NCBI GenBank assembly: GCA_021234155.1
Contig: JAJEKV010000212.1
Location: forward strand, 560,001 to 624,000
Length of the DNA: 64,000 bases
Direction of reading: 5' to 3'
From: Isoetes taiwanensis
Lineage: Eukaryota; Streptophyta; Lycopodiopsida; Isoetales; Isoetaceae
In this document: positions 21,990 to 33,867 of the stretch, piece after piece
Numbering within the stretch: position 1 is the stretch's first letter
Layout of the letters: each line of letters begins with the position of its first letter
Program-made: the position numbers and the translations under genes
Notes under the pieces: generated by a model
Database searches by the model: none
What the model was told of the DNA's origin: nothing
What the model saw: the letters and a program-made list of their open reading frames with translations, nothing else

Positions 21990-24670
21990 AAACTTCTCAA
22001 TATTATGCACCCTCATACAATGATATAGCATGGAGGTTGCTCATGGCCTTGTCCATCTCCTTTCTTGGGATCTTGTGTGTGTTGTCTTTTGCAATGTGAG
22101 AACTTGGATATGACCATACCACACACTCCACCAATTCCCTCCTTTGAGGGTCAACATAATTTGGCCACTTCTTCTCCCCAATGATTCGATTGTATTGCTC
22201 CTTCAAGTTGCCCTTCTTGTGCCTCCCAATGGGCTCCCAATATTGAATTTGGAATCCGGGGACGCAACTCCTCTCCATCAGGCATAGTGGTGGTCACATC
22301 GAGGAGAGTGCCACCCCTAACCATATTGGGCAGTCCTCATCATCAGGCCTTACTAGCACAAAGTATCCTTCCTTGATGTCCTCAAAGGGATCCCACTCGG
22401 GAAGATCAAACCACTTGGCTTTGAGGCCTTACTTCCCACAAACCACTTGGGACCCAAGTGAGCATTCTTAGACGTGCTTGCACCTTGAGAACCCTCCCAT
22501 CTTGACTCGGCAAGAACCCCGATCTCTTAGCTCCCTCCCACATGGCATTCGGTTTCTAAGCATGTTACAACTTTCTCCCAATTACTTGATTAGGGAGTCC
22601 ATTTGATTTTTCTTAAGAGTGGAGGTGTGCTTTCCATTTCGAACATCATCCCGGTCGTTATGTAATCCTTGATGCCTACCCAGTTGGCTAGAGTCTTTGA
22701 CTGCCTTGAAGGGGAGGTAGTGGTTTTGGCTGCCCTTTAGGAATGAGAACTTCACCCCAGAACCCCTTTGCCACAACTCGATACCTTATGCAGGGCATCC
22801 ACAACTTGTCACCTGATCTCCACTTATATTGCATGATTGGTATTCCATCCCTAACCCAAAACTTGAATTGAAGTGGCTTTTGTGTGTCTGTCAACTGGTC
22901 CTTGCCATCTAGCAAGTATCCTTCTACAAATGATTTCCAACTGCAACCTCATCCATCAAGAAAGCCATTGGGTTGGGGTCAATGCAGCTCTCAAACACAT
23001 CCATTAGTTCGAGGGAGAGTGGTCACGTTTTTCTCTCTTGAGCTTGGTGGAGAAAGTTCCAAAGAATCCATCAATATCATCATGCGTATGCCCAACCATC
23101 ATGAATCCCACTTTCACAACTTTGAATACTCCCACTTCATCCAAGTATGACATTGCCCCAAACATCCATCTATTCTTGTTTTCTTTCCAACAGGTTGTCC
23201 AATCAACACATAGCTCCTCGAAAATTGATTTCTCTAGTAAGGGGAAATCATCCCAAGTCCTCCTTGATTCACTAGGCACCTTGGATGTGAGCTTTTTATC
23301 CGCCTTTTGGTAACAAAGCGGTTGATCATCCATCAAAGCCTCAAAAATGGGTCTTTGAAGGGGAATACCTCCTCCCTTCTATCGATCCTTTCTCTAGTGT
23401 TCTCAAGCACTTGAAAATAGAGCTCACATGGAAGTTTGGATCATCTCTCCATAGATCAAGCACAAAATGACCATATGTTCCAGTTCCATGACCATGTGTT
23501 AATACACCCGCCGGACTTACTTTCATCAAAAAAGCGTTTTGACAACGCTTGGGTAAAGGATCTAGCTTTGGCAAGAAAGTCTTGTGTTGGTCCATCTTAT
23601 CATGAATTATACACAAAAATTTGTCCCATTTGCATCTCGAGAAAATGTTCTCCTTTGCCAATACAACTGCTGTCTACATGATATTTGGTCTCTTTGGTGA
23701 TCGCAAATTGCTCCCTAATTGCCATTCTTTCTTTCTCTATTGCAGTTGATGCAAGTGTATCCTTGAGTTGAATGCAAGTGTTGCACTTTGAGAATGGCAT
23801 GTGTTGTAGGACACTCACGTCCAGAAGTGAGTGCTCCATAACTTTGCTGAAATGTGATTGAGAAAGAGGCCTACCTCCGGTAGTTTCTAGGATGGAGTTG
23901 ACCTCCTTAAGGCACTCCTTTTGGATATAGTGTTGTGGCAACACTCTTTGCACCACTCGCACACCGCTTTCGTTCACCTTCGACTTGTGGGGCATAGATT
24001 GAGACATGTATCTCACAAAGCTCTCGAAGACGCAATGGCCTTTAGAGTATTTGCTCTAGGTTTCAAAGTGAGTGCATTACCATGTTGGAACAAAGTGTGC
24101 CCTTTTCTAACTTGCTCCCAAAGATCTCAGCAAAATGAAGACTTGCTCACCCCAAGAATCCATCTCAATGCTCTCATACATACCTTCATTCCCCTCAATT
24201 GATATAGCGCCGGCCCCGTGTGTTTTCATCATAGCTGGAATTCCTACACAAGGAGTAAATGAAATTAATCCTATCTTTTTGAATTTGTCAATGTATTGGG
24301 ACCTTATCGCCACGCGAGGTCATCCACATTGTAATGCACTGTGCAATCTAGGTTGCAACACTCTTGTCCCCTAATTGCCTCCAGGTTTTTCTTTTGGTTG
24401 GTGCCATACTTTCCATCCTTTCTAAATATTTGTCACTTCTAGGCCTCTTGGGCACCTTTTGGCTGCTTTTTATGAAAGACATAGCGTCTCTTCCTTGTGA
24501 TCAAAGGATGCTCATCGACCACCAAATCTTCCACATGGCCTTGGGTGGGCCTTGGGGTGTGTAGTTTGATAGGGCATTCTAGAGTATCACCATTCTTGTG
24601 TGTAATAAATCTAATTGGCCATCTCAACCGGAGCTTGGGACTCCAAAGACATTCGAGCACACAATGCAAT
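21990..24670 (-). pseudogene. transposase-like gene with a GHTHDDID motif (DUF7869-type)
   Basis: Consecutive minus-strand frames form one interrupted protein of roughly 800 residues. In order: VFHKKQPKGA region (24.6 kb), a cysteine pair in FSKCNTCIQLKDTL (23.8 kb), CIIHDKMDQHKTFLPKL (23.6 kb), GVLTHGHGTGTYGHFVLDLW, SIFKCLRTLEKG (23.4 kb), LCVDWTTCWKENKNRWMFG (23.2 kb), VGHTHDDIDGFFGTFSTKL (23.05 kb), and a basic C-terminal part ending near 22.0 kb (YWEPIGRHKKGN). The set of Asp/Glu motifs ending in GHTHDDID recalls a family of RNase-H-like transposase proteins I know as DUF7869 (name from memory). It is the obvious mobilising enzyme of the surrounding element. At least five frame breaks or stops separate the pieces. 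Some could be introns, but most look like lesions or assembly indels. Confidence 0.62.
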
Positions 24671-24929
24671 CACTAGAGCTTCCCGGGACATGATAGTATC
24701 AACTTCGATAAGAAGCTTCACAATGCCAACTCAAGATGTTCATCTCCCAGCCTCTCATCATTCACACTATCAAATGGATCAACTCCAGTTATTATGCCCT
24801 CTGCAAATACCATCCGTTTGCAAGGGTGCAACAAAAGGCAACCCATCCTCCTCCATTGGAGCCTAGGGCAATGGCCTCCTTTGGACTTCCCGGCTCCATT
24901 TTACTCATCTCACATGCTCCCCTGAATGA

Positions 24930-25195
24930 AAAAAAGCTCACATTAAAACCATATAGCCCCAAACACCACAAATATGACCATATGAACCATATAAAACCAT
25001 ACAAACATATTAAATATAACCATATTAAATCATACAACCATATTAACTAAAATCATATAACCATATTAAAGCATACAACCACACTCATTCTAAACCATAT
25101 GTGAACATTGTAACCATATATACCATTTATACTATTCAACCATTGAAACCTTATTAAATACATAAGACAACATATATAAACATATAACTAACCCT
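24930..25195. repeat. degenerate AACCATAT minisatellite
   Basis: About 265 bases composed largely of variants of AACCATAT(T/A)AAA. It sits between the minus-strand transposase gene and the plus-strand coding region, where a shared divergent promoter would be expected. Confidence 0.75.
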
Positions 25196-25460
25196 TTCAT
25201 ATCTTGGCATGGCCATTGGCGCTGGCTTCTTCGTGAGGTCAAACCGTGGGCCACGCTAATCCCAAGATCGCCACGTCATGGAGGGCATGGCCCTGCGTGG
25301 CGAAGTATATTATTGCACTTTTACGAGGTTCGAGGGTGCGGCCGTTAATTCCGCACCCTCTTCCCTCCCCAAACCATTCTTCCTCCCCGTTTTCTCGATC
25401 AGTCTTGAGCCCCTGTTTCCTTAGGCGCTTTCGGATCGGCGATCGATCAACCGATCGATT

Positions 25461-25771
25461 CCAGCGCCATCTTATGACAAAGGCTTATCGACCGGGGCAG
25501 GCTTCGGCCACCGAAGTTCTCAAGCGGGTTCATTGTTCGGCGAGCGTTCCGCATCACCGAGAAGAAAGTGAGGCCCTTTTTTGTCTGCTTTTTAGTTTTT
25601 ACGTAAGTCTTTAAGTGCATTTTTCTTATATTACATTGTTAGAGGCTCTTATTAATCCTCGTTTACAATTCTGACCAGAACAAATCCTTATTCACGCTTT
25701 GTCAACGACTATACCCACATGGAATCGAAGTCCAAGCCTCCTCCTCATCCGGCCAAATCTTCGAGGGTATG
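25461..25771 (+). CDS. possible first exons of the plus-strand gene in the 12-kb transposon
   Basis: An ATG-led frame near 25,474 reads MTKAYRPGQASATEVLKRVH and runs to a canonical donor (GAAGAAA then GTGAGG, about 25,569). After an AG acceptor near 25,679 a second stretch leads to the frame MESKSKPPPHPAKSSR, ending at a GTATGT donor (about 25,768). Splice-like borders and divergent orientation to the transposase suggest a second gene of the element. I do not recognise the protein, and the link between exons is inferred. Confidence 0.3.
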
Positions 25772-25789
25772 TTTTGTAATATCATACCC

Positions 25790-26000
25790 TTTTTTAATCT
25801 CATTTTTTTCTGCATTGTTCTCCACTTTTTTCTGCATCTTGTTTCTCCACTTTTCTCTGTTTTTCTCATTAATCTTAATAATCTTTGTATTGTTTTTTGT
25901 TTTTGTTATCTTTTTTCTTGCTTGTGGTTGAATTGAATACATTGTACATGCACAAGTGAGAATAGTGGTTATAGTAGCAAGCAACGAGAGAGAAATCATC
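25790..26000. other. T-rich low-complexity tract
   Basis: Mostly TTTTTCT runs. Hydrophobic translations of this stretch are artefacts of T-richness. It could be intronic in the plus-strand gene. Confidence 0.5.
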
Positions 26001-26340
26001 AGAGACTGGTGTTGGGAAGTAAGATATTGCGAGCATTAATGAGAAAATAACTAGGAATGTCTTTCTCCCAAGAAGAATTGAATAGGAATTGCTGCACTTC
26101 CATTTCTAACTCACAAAGAAATCCACTCGAGGAGACATGCAGAGGAGTGGCGAAGTTGAGAATAGCCTCCAGCTTGCCAACCAAGGAAGTGAGACAGTTC
26201 TTTTTCGGACGAGTCGAGAACTTCACCGCTGAATGAAGAGGAGTGTACACTCGGACTGCTGGCGTTGAGGGATTCTCGATCAGCGATTCGATTGCACAAC
26301 ACCCAATGTCTTCACATTCTTTTAGAACTCTGTTGCAGCT

Positions 26341-27110
26341 TTTCGACTCGCGGGAGTCGAGAATGTGATACCGCCAACGGCTATTTGTGCGGGGCCAAGC
26401 AGTGCCTCCACCCACCAGCCACCTCAACCATGCTCATCAATGGGCGAAGAGGACTGGCCCGATCGGGCGGAGGCCCCTACGACCAATCCCCACCGAGGTG
26501 CTACGCCACTCGCGGAGTCGAAAAACTTGTGCTCTAGTGCACGCAGCTGGCTCTGGCAGATACTTCAACCACTCTCCTTCTATCTTCCTGGGACATTGCG
26601 AAGGAAGTGGTTTTGACTGGCCGCAGTGCCAACTCTTTAGCAACCCATTCTCGTGTGGAAGTGGCCTCTACCCAATCAAAGACCGTCTTTCTGAACCATC
26701 TTCGAATATTGCGTAAGGGGATGGCTCTGATTGGGTGGAGGCCTCGGCGACCAACCACGAGTTGTTGGCTGCTTTCGACTGCAAATGAGTCGAGAAAACT
26801 CAAGTGCCTCTAAGAGCTGGCTCGCAGACAGTCTTAAACACTCTCCTTCTATCTTCCTCGGACACGCGAAGGGAAGTGTTTTTACCGTCCCGCAGCCAGC
26901 TCTTAGCAACCCAATTCTTCCGTAGGTGGTCGCAGAATGCATGCATTCCATGTAGCTTGCCAGATGCATTTCGGCCATGAAGTCGGAATGCTTTTACCCA
27001 ACCGGCACTCCATGTGTACTAACCGGAGTTCCGATGGCTGCTGCATTCTCGACGGCGAGTCGGAGAATGTAGACAGAGCCGTGCATTCTCGACTTCGCAA
27101 GTCGAGAATC
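26341..27110. repeat. TCGACT palindromes, first cluster, among tandem repeats
   Basis: Full or slightly damaged palindromes built on TCTCGACT...AGTCGAGA: 26,341-26,363, 26,506-26,525, 26,770-26,798, 27,044-27,069 and 27,084-27,110, with a half-site near 26,207. Spacing is 20-270 bases. Loop sequence varies (CGCGGG, GCAAATG, TTCGCA) while the stem is kept. Confidence 0.75.
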
Positions 27111-27415
27111 CCTTAGCCGACCAATTCTCAGTAATGCGGTAGCAAGTGGCCTCATCCCGGTCGAGTCACTCTCCTTCGAACCATCTTCGCCGAATAGTGC
27201 GAAGGGGAGGGGCTCGGTGGTGGAGGCCCCTACAACCAACCCGGGGAAACCACAGAGGAAGCCAAGGCTTGCATTCTCTACAAGTACTGCACTTTCTATT
27301 CTCTGTTTTTAGTCCCAAGTGCCTCTAGCCTGCGAGGCCACTCTCCTTCGAACCATCTTCCTCGAATATTGAAGAGGAGTGGGTTCGACAGGTGGAGGCC
27401 CCCTCAGACTAACTA
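26430..27415. repeat. degenerate tandem array with GGTGGAGGCC units
   Basis: Two motifs alternate at roughly 170-240 base steps: CACTCTCCTTC followed by ATCTTC and GCGAAGG (near 26,570, 26,838, 27,166, 27,340), and GGTGGAGGCC(C)C followed by ACCAACC (near 26,468, 26,735, 27,216, 27,380). Internal arms such as CCTTC and GAAGG can pair. It looks like a decayed satellite inside the transposon. Confidence 0.6.
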
Positions 27416-27419
27416 CAAG

Positions 27420-28430
27420 AGGATGCATTTGAACATCTCCGGGCCTTAGTCCTAGCCCGATCTATGTACAACATTCCAAGTAAAGTCCATGGAAAACAGA
27501 CCTAAACGGAATGTTCTTTACCCCCGATCAATGTTTCCTGCCGAGCATCTCTCAACCTAGAGAGTAAATCATCTCAAGCTGAGAAATGCTGGACAAGGAA
27601 ACACCGAATCCGGTCGAAAGCTTATCAGCGGTTCCATTATTTAAACACATACGGCATGTTCTACAAGCTAAATAACATAGGCATCTCTTCAAACTCACCT
27701 CTTCACCAGTAATTCCTTGGGCCATCAGTATCCACGGATCCCCAGCCTCACCCGAGTCTTTGCTTCTTCGTCGGTCTCTTCAAGAGTGTATTAAGATCTA
27801 TTACTAGACCTTCCGCTGATTCTCATTATCCCCTTTCCATGGCGCGGTTCAGGGGATAGAGTTCCTGTCCGCGGCTCCTCTCCGGCTTCCTACCTTAGCT
27901 CCGTGCTCATCGATCCAATTCAACCGCTTGCATCAGACGCCAGCGATTAGGGGAAAAAACACACATATGCAAGGCGCTGTTAGCGCCTTACGGCGTCGCT
28001 GGCGCCATTCAGGAAGTAAAATCACGGCCGATGATCCCCTCCACCTCGAGTTCCCCAATGCCGCGAGGAAGATAAACTACGCCCACTCACTTAGTCCCTT
28101 GATGTGATTCAATTTGAAATAGTGTTTGGGGGCTAAAAGCCGACGGTCTTTGTACCCTTAGCCCGCTTTTTCATAAATGATTGCATGTCCTTAACTTCAA
28201 ATTAAAGAACACCGATCTTTTTACATGCGATCCTAAAACTCACAACGCCACGGAGGAAACTTAATTTCTGAGTCGTCAGAAGAGGATGAGAGGGGCATAT
28301 TGAAATGACTCAGTCCCAAAGTGGCCTTGGGAGGGGATGTTACACCCGTGGCAGCAAGAAGAAGAAGACAAACACCCCAGGTGAGCTCTGAGGTTTTTCT
28401 TTTGTCGGAATACCTTAACTGATCCATCCG
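27420..28430. other. interval without a recognised gene
   Basis: GC-moderate sequence inside the 12-kb transposon. No family motif on either strand. It probably holds intron or spacer of the plus-strand unit. Confidence 0.4.
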
Positions 28431-28439
28431 TTCTTCTTG

Positions 28440-31400
28440 CAGCATTCACCTCGGACTCACTGGTGATCACTGGCCGAACTCCATTCTTCGCCGTCATCGA
28501 GGGGATCGACAGAGCTTCTTGAAACAAATGGGCAGATTCTTGGTGGTATGTCGAGGTATCGACAAGTGGGAAGGAGAAAGATCTGTTTCTACACCAAAGG
28601 GACAAGAAGAGCTCAGGAGACAAGTACAAGAAAATCGGTGTTGTGCTCTCCGATCTGCGCCCATTCAAGCATTTAACACTACATGTCGAGGGCCCCCGGA
28701 AGAGTAAGTTCTATCGCACCAAAAAATTGGCAGTTTCAAATTATTCTCACTCTTCCATGAGCAAGGCTAAGGGCACCGAAAAAAGGCCGGCGCCTTTAAA
28801 TTGTCAGAACCTTGGGTGGAAGGATCTGGAAGGGATGAAGGAGGCCGGAACCCTAACATCCGGGGAGCTTGGTATGGAGATTTCAGAGGGGGAAAAATTG
28901 TTCAATCTGAGGGGAGCTTCACTTCTACCGTCTTGAAGACTCTACAACACCGCGATGGGGAATGTTGTGGTTCATACACAAAAAGTCCACCAAAAACAAA
29001 GATGGGGATGATGACACCACAAGGGAGGAGTCGGATGGCGAAGGAGACGAAGATATGGTCGACTCCCCAAACCTCGATCCGGATGATCAGATCGATTTCT
29101 CGAGAGGGGCATTGAAAATGGAGCGTCTAGCTCAAGATATCCGTTGGGAATATCACACAATACTTCTTTGGACATTAGACTGAAGGTTTGCACGAGATGC
29201 CGATCTTGTTCAACCATTGGAATTTAATCCAAACACATGCCGGAGATTCGAACTTGATGGTGCGACATCCGTTGCAGATCCAATACTGCCGGATGTCATA
29301 CCTTTTAGCAGATCGACAATTGTGAGTTGTTAATTTGGAAGTCCGAGGAAGATCTGAAGGAAAAGACGTCGGGATGCGGGTTGTAGACGGTCAAAGATGA
29401 TTAGGGCGGCTCAAGTATTGCGACGGGGAGAAGGAGGTGCCGCAGCGATCAAGGATAGATATGCCAAGCGAAGAGTGCACGAGTTCTTTTCGCCGAGACG
29501 CCAAAGAACCGAACAAGCAGCGGCGTAGCCACCCTGCCGAACACAATAGCGGCGGAAGTGCCGACTCGTAAGGTAAATAACTCTTACGAATCTTTCCATT
29601 CGACTTCGCCCGAAGTCGAAAAGCCCCCGCCATCCTAACATTTTGCCGATTATCAGGGGGTTTCGACCGCGAGTCGAAAGCCCGAGTAACAACGTAAAAT
29701 CAAAGGATGTGGAGCTTTCACGACTCGAAGTCGAGAAAACCCTAGCCCCGAAAAAGAAAATTAGACATTGAATGGGACTTTCTCGACTTCCTTGAAGTCG
29801 AGAAAGCCCCGCCATCCTAACATTTGCCGATTATCATCGGGTTTCTCGACTCGCGAGTCGAAAGCCGTAATGCAGAAAATCAAAGGATGCGAGCTTTCGA
29901 CTCAAGGAAGTCGAGAAAACCCGAGAAGTAAAAAGAAAATTAGACATTCAAAGGGACTTTTCGACTTTCGAAAGTCGAAAACCCGAACTACATTTTCTTG
30001 TTTATTCGGGTGTTTGTAGATACTTTCATGCTCGACATTGGTACATTAATGCGAATGCAGCCCCTTATCCCGACCGAGATCATACACGCTAGGCAACAAA
30101 GTGGAAAGCATTGGGTTGTCCTCGGCCCTAAAGGAAAGCGAGGCTCCCTCGGATAAGTGGGAAGACCTTTGAGAAACTATGAGATATGTTCTGGCTGGAG
30201 GGACGAGGAAGATGACGAGGGAGAGGAAGAAGAGGAGAAGAAGAAGAGAACACCAAGGAAAAGGGAGTCTCTCTCGGACCAATACGCACCTCATTCTTAA
30301 TCGAGGCGGTCTGGGGAGAAATGGACCCGAAAATATGGGCTCAATGGACAAGAGGCAAGGCGAAGGACAAAGAATGGAGAATTTCCAAGGCCGGACCCCA
30401 AGTTGTTTGACAAGCGGTTCATGAAGAGGATCGGGGCCTCAGGACAAAGAAACGCTTGACCTACAAGGCAAAATCTTGGAGGAACAATCCTGTTGAGGAA
30501 GACCGGGAGTTCTAAATTGCGGGACGAAGGATTATGCCACGCCCTAAAGCGGCGGCGTCGCGTTAGAAGAAGGCATCGCGAGGAGTGCAGCGTTGCATCT
30601 AATGAATACCATGATTTTGATTTTTACAAGGAAAAGGCTGCCCTTGATGAGGAAGACATGAAGGAATTGAACCGTCTATGTCAACCCTACATCAACACCA
30701 AGGCTGAAGCGTAGCGTCAAAACCCTTCCTTTCCCTGAGCGTGCTATGGCAATTTCGAAAAGGAAGCTTGGATTGAGGGGTGGTCCCATTTAAATGACGA
30801 TAGCTCCCCCATTTGGTTACTTTGGGACACAAAGGGATTTGGTGGTGCAGGCGGCACTGGACCCGTGGCACTATTTGCCATCAATATGATCGAAGGCCCC
30901 ACCCTTTTTATGACAAAGCTGACATAGAGCGATTGGTACAAGGCGTTAATGCGGACATGACCCGACTGGATACTTTTCGGTTTCCTTGTCTTTTGCATGC
31001 CGGGCAATCAAACAAGCCGCCGTCTCCCAATGGGCGGTGATATTAACTTCACCAACAAGATCATGCACTCCATATCTGAACTTGATCATGAGTGCAGACT
31101 TGGCTTCTTAGAAGGCACCAAGCTTTGCCAACATAGTTTTGGTTTTGATTTCAAGATCGTGATTCGACCTGGATAAGTGGTGGTCTAGCGAGCATCATTA
31201 TCTCGACAAGTTCATGATCTCTCAAGAGCGGATGGAACCACGGAAGGGGCAGGTTTATGGAGGATGTTCCATCGATGGACAAGGTCGGCAAAGGATGGTG
31301 CGACCCGGTCCTATACATAGAATTCCTATCCGGCCAAGAGTTATCAAGTACTTCATAACCAGCTTGGTGAGGAAGATCAAATTGTATCGCAGTGGTACAT
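28440..31400 (+). pseudogene. uncharacterised plus-strand coding remnants in the 12-kb transposon, part 1
   Basis: Several plus-strand stretches read like protein but sit in shifting frames: TSDSLVITGRTPFFAVIEG, KIGVVLSDLRPFKHLTLHVE and GPRKSKFYRTKKLAVSNYS (28.45-28.75 kb); an acidic segment DTTREESDGEGDEDMVDSPN followed by LDPDDQIDFSRGALKMERLA (29.0-29.15 kb); a Lys/Glu/Arg-rich segment (30.2-30.3 kb); YHDFDFYKEKAALDEEDMKE (30.6-30.7 kb); and LLWDTKGFGGAGGTGPVALF with NFTNKIMHSISELDHECRLG (30.8-31.1 kb). An AG acceptor precedes the first. No domain recognised. The orientation, opposite to the transposase, suggests an accessory gene of the element or captured host sequence. Confidence 0.4.
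29598..29983. repeat. TCGACT palindrome cluster in a 185-bp tandem duplication
   Basis: Seven palindromes at 60-65 base spacing: 29,598-29,622, 29,661-29,680, 29,715-29,739, 29,778-29,806, 29,841-29,865, 29,893-29,920 and 29,957-29,983. The longest reads TTTCTCGACTTC, CTT, GAAGTCGAGAAA. The intervals also repeat: GCCATCCTAACATTT occurs near 29,627 and 29,812 and AAAATTAGACATT near 29,757 and 29,937, giving a 185-base unit present twice. Individual copies have lost single TC or CT dinucleotides from one arm. Confidence 0.85.
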
Positions 31401-31456
31401 GAATGGCTGTTCTCTCGGGGGGCTATCTTTGTTTGGAATGAAACCTATATCCGTGG

Positions 31457-33520
31457 TTGGAAATAAGGACATGGTTGAAACCATTCAGGTCATACTTGGA
31501 TCTTCTTCATGAGCATTTCAAGGGGAGGAAGACAAATGGAAAGCAGATAAAGGCACGCGGGCGAGAGAGACAAACCGACGGGAGGCGAGGATGTCGAAAG
31601 GATTGGACCGTCTCGCCGAAAACATTATTGAAAACCGAGATTGAGGTGAGTTTACTTTGCTCTAACGGTGTTTCTCGACTTCGCGGAGTCGAGAAAAACT
31701 CGTTCCTTTCAATACCTTTTCTTGTCATTCTGGCTGTGAGTCGAAAACTTCGTTCCTTTCGGCCGAGATGTCATCATTTCAGGGAATTCGAGCTCAACGA
31801 GTCCGGATCATTGTCAATGGATTCCAACGGTTCACGTCGCGAGGAGAATGAGAATGAAAATCGAGCAAGACACGCGCCACAGCCCGAGAAAAGAACACGA
31901 AAAGTTAATGATCGCATTTGGATCCCGATGAACCGGAAATATGGTCGAGCCAAACTCCAGCGGGATCGGTGGTCCCACCAAGCTTGTAATATTTGGCGTC
32001 AATGGGTATTGGCTGCGGTATACCACGACAAAAAGGCGTCCCGAGATTAACACCTCGCAGATCCGGTGAAAGCGAGAGCATAAAATAGTGTATCGAGGCC
32101 CGAGCTAAGGAAATTATTGGTGGTGCCCGCTTGCGGGATTGAAGTGGGCATATGGTCTTGTATGGCAAAGAAAAATATTGTCAATGTTCTTGGTGTTCTC
32201 GGCATTTCAGTTTTGAAGTTCAAGTTCGTTTGGGGAAGCGAAAGGGTCGAGCATGTGAAGGACCTCGATCCAGCCATCACAAAGGGGAAGCCTATAATGG
32301 TGAAAAGGCTGGACACCGTTTATGAGCAATTCGGGACTTTGGCAAACACAACCGCTGATCATAGGCGACTCACCTACAAGTGCTATCATAGCAGCGCAAA
32401 ATACAATCATTGCTAAGCCATATCGACACGAAGAATATGAGGCGAGATAGGTGGTTGTCCGCCGGACTCTGTCTGTCTTGGCGGAATCCCTCTTTGCCAT
32501 TCTTGTCGGCCCGATGTGCTTACGAACTATCCGAGCCTCCACGGAACCCGATCGAGAGCAAGCCCGATCATGAAAGCTATGGACGACAAATACTTTGGTG
32601 AACAAGAAGAGTGACCCACCGCTTTCGGATAGTCAAATTGTGTGAATATTGTAATCGAGCGTGAACACATGTATTGACCATTTTGTAATGAATATACTTG
32701 TATATTGAGTTTTCGATGCCTTTTCGACTCCGCAGTCGAGAAAGGCATGCTTGTCGTGTTGATGAAATGCTTGTACAATCTATTATGATAATGCTTGTAC
32801 ATTGGGTTTTGGGCCTTTCGACTTGAAGTCGAAAAGGCATGCTAGTTGTCTCGTTGACAAAAGCATTTGTATGCTTCCGTGTGTGATTGGATGCAACCAT
32901 ATTCTAATGAGAATGGTTGTACTTTGACTTTTATGGGCCTTTCTCGGCTTCGCGAGTCGAGAAAACACTACTTCCCACGTCATTGGATGCAGTTGTATGG
33001 AATGAATGTTCTCCGTTGTAATTTGATTTCAGCGTTCTTTCTACGTTTTGACTAATGACACCGTGAATTGTTAATCATACTCTCCTTGCTCCGGTGGTTC
33101 GTGCACAGATCCGACACCAGCAGATGCATCCCTTTCCAGGCATCACAGAGACCGCTCCAGGCGGCACGGATCCAGCTCAAAGGCGGAAGAAATACCGTTC
33201 GCACAGATCCGGTCACGCTACACTCTTGCCGGCCTTTGGGACAAGGTTGCTCATGAGTGAGAGGTTGCTTCGCTACACCACGGGAATAAAGAACGGCGAA
33301 GAACAAAAAGAAAGTCCAGGAAGCTCAAGGCATATTGCAAGCATTGCATAACATCCGGAGGTTGGGGAAGGAGCATATTCGATGAAAGGCCGCGGGAGGC
33401 GAGTGGAGAAGTCGGGTGGGATGTGTCGGCGGTAGCTCGAGGCACCTCCCGTGAGGCATTCCACACTCTTCGGGTTGCCCCAAGGCTTACTGAGGCGGCA
33501 TGAAGAAGCGCCACAAGTTA
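31457..33520 (+). pseudogene. uncharacterised plus-strand coding remnants in the 12-kb transposon, part 2
   Basis: A plus-strand frame of 197 codons (31,457-32,050) is basic but spans a palindrome at 31,671-31,698, so at least part of it is not coding. Further pieces read WAYGLVWQRKILSMFLVFSA (32.1-32.2 kb) and, near the right end, KLKAYCKHCITSGGWGRSIF (33.3-33.35 kb), whose Cys-x2-Cys and aromatic spacing faintly recall a BED-type zinc finger. An AATAAAAAT polyadenylation-like signal lies at about 33,630. No family can be named. Frames change too often for an intact gene. Confidence 0.3.
31671..32966. repeat. TCGACT palindromes, right-hand set
   Basis: Palindromes at 31,671-31,698, 32,720-32,745, 32,812-32,837 and 32,937-32,966, with half-sites near 31,738 and 33,706. 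The three at 32.7-33.0 kb are embedded in about 110-base repeats that share GGCATGCT and a GCTTGTAC or GCATTTGTATG tail. Confidence 0.8.
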
Positions 33521-33843
33521 ATCCCCTAAGGTGGACCACCTACCAAGATGATGTGGCAGTAGTGGCAAAGAAGACCGCCATGGTCTCTGCGTCCCGATGT
33601 AAATACATTGTATCTGTTCAATTTATTAATAAAAATTCTTTTTCAACTACATCTTTGGTTTCAAACTTTAATGAATTTCCTTTCTTTCGGTTGCATTGTT
33701 TTTGTTCTCGACTCGCGAACACGGGAACTGCCGTACGGCTCGGATTGAGTTTTATTCAAAATTGAATTAAGGATAGTTTTCGGATTCGAGGTGCTACTTT
33801 TATGTAAATTAACCGGGTCAAAAAAAAAATGGGAATGGAATGA

Positions 33844-33867
33844 GTCCCACTTTAATTAAATCGACTT
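33844..33867 (-). repeat. right TIR of the 12-kb transposon
   Basis: GTCCCACTTTAATTAAAT followed by CGACTT, the inverted partner of 21,807-21,831, then the ACTA duplication. Confidence 0.88.

Larger units (their letters stand above)
21807..33867. mobile_element. 12,061-bp TIR DNA transposon inserted in the LINE, TSD ACTA
   Basis: The ends are inverted repeats: 21,807-21,831 reads AAGTCGT then ATTTAATTAAAGTGGGAC minus one shared T, and 33,844-33,867 is its reverse complement lacking that single T. Direct ACTA flanks both ends (21,803-21,806 and 33,868-33,871). Removing the element and one ACTA rejoins the LINE endonuclease in frame across the site (GDGGAS then VLDYLLAP), so the boundaries are fixed to the base. 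Repeated GGGACT motifs follow the left TIR. The interior has a transposase-like gene on the minus strand in its left 3 kb, plus-strand coding remnants to the right, and a dispersed palindrome family. Superfamily unassigned. Confidence 0.88.

Noticed and set aside
25719-25999. Hydrophobic plus-strand frame and its basic antisense
   Set aside because: Produced by T-rich runs; no transmembrane protein family resembles it.
29570-29990. CRISPR-like array because of evenly spaced palindromes
   Set aside because: The spacers themselves repeat, the host is a plant nucleus, and the units belong to a 185-bp tandem duplication.
31457-32050. 197-codon plus-strand frame as an intact gene
   Set aside because: It spans one of the repeated palindromes and shows no domain, so at most parts of it are coding.
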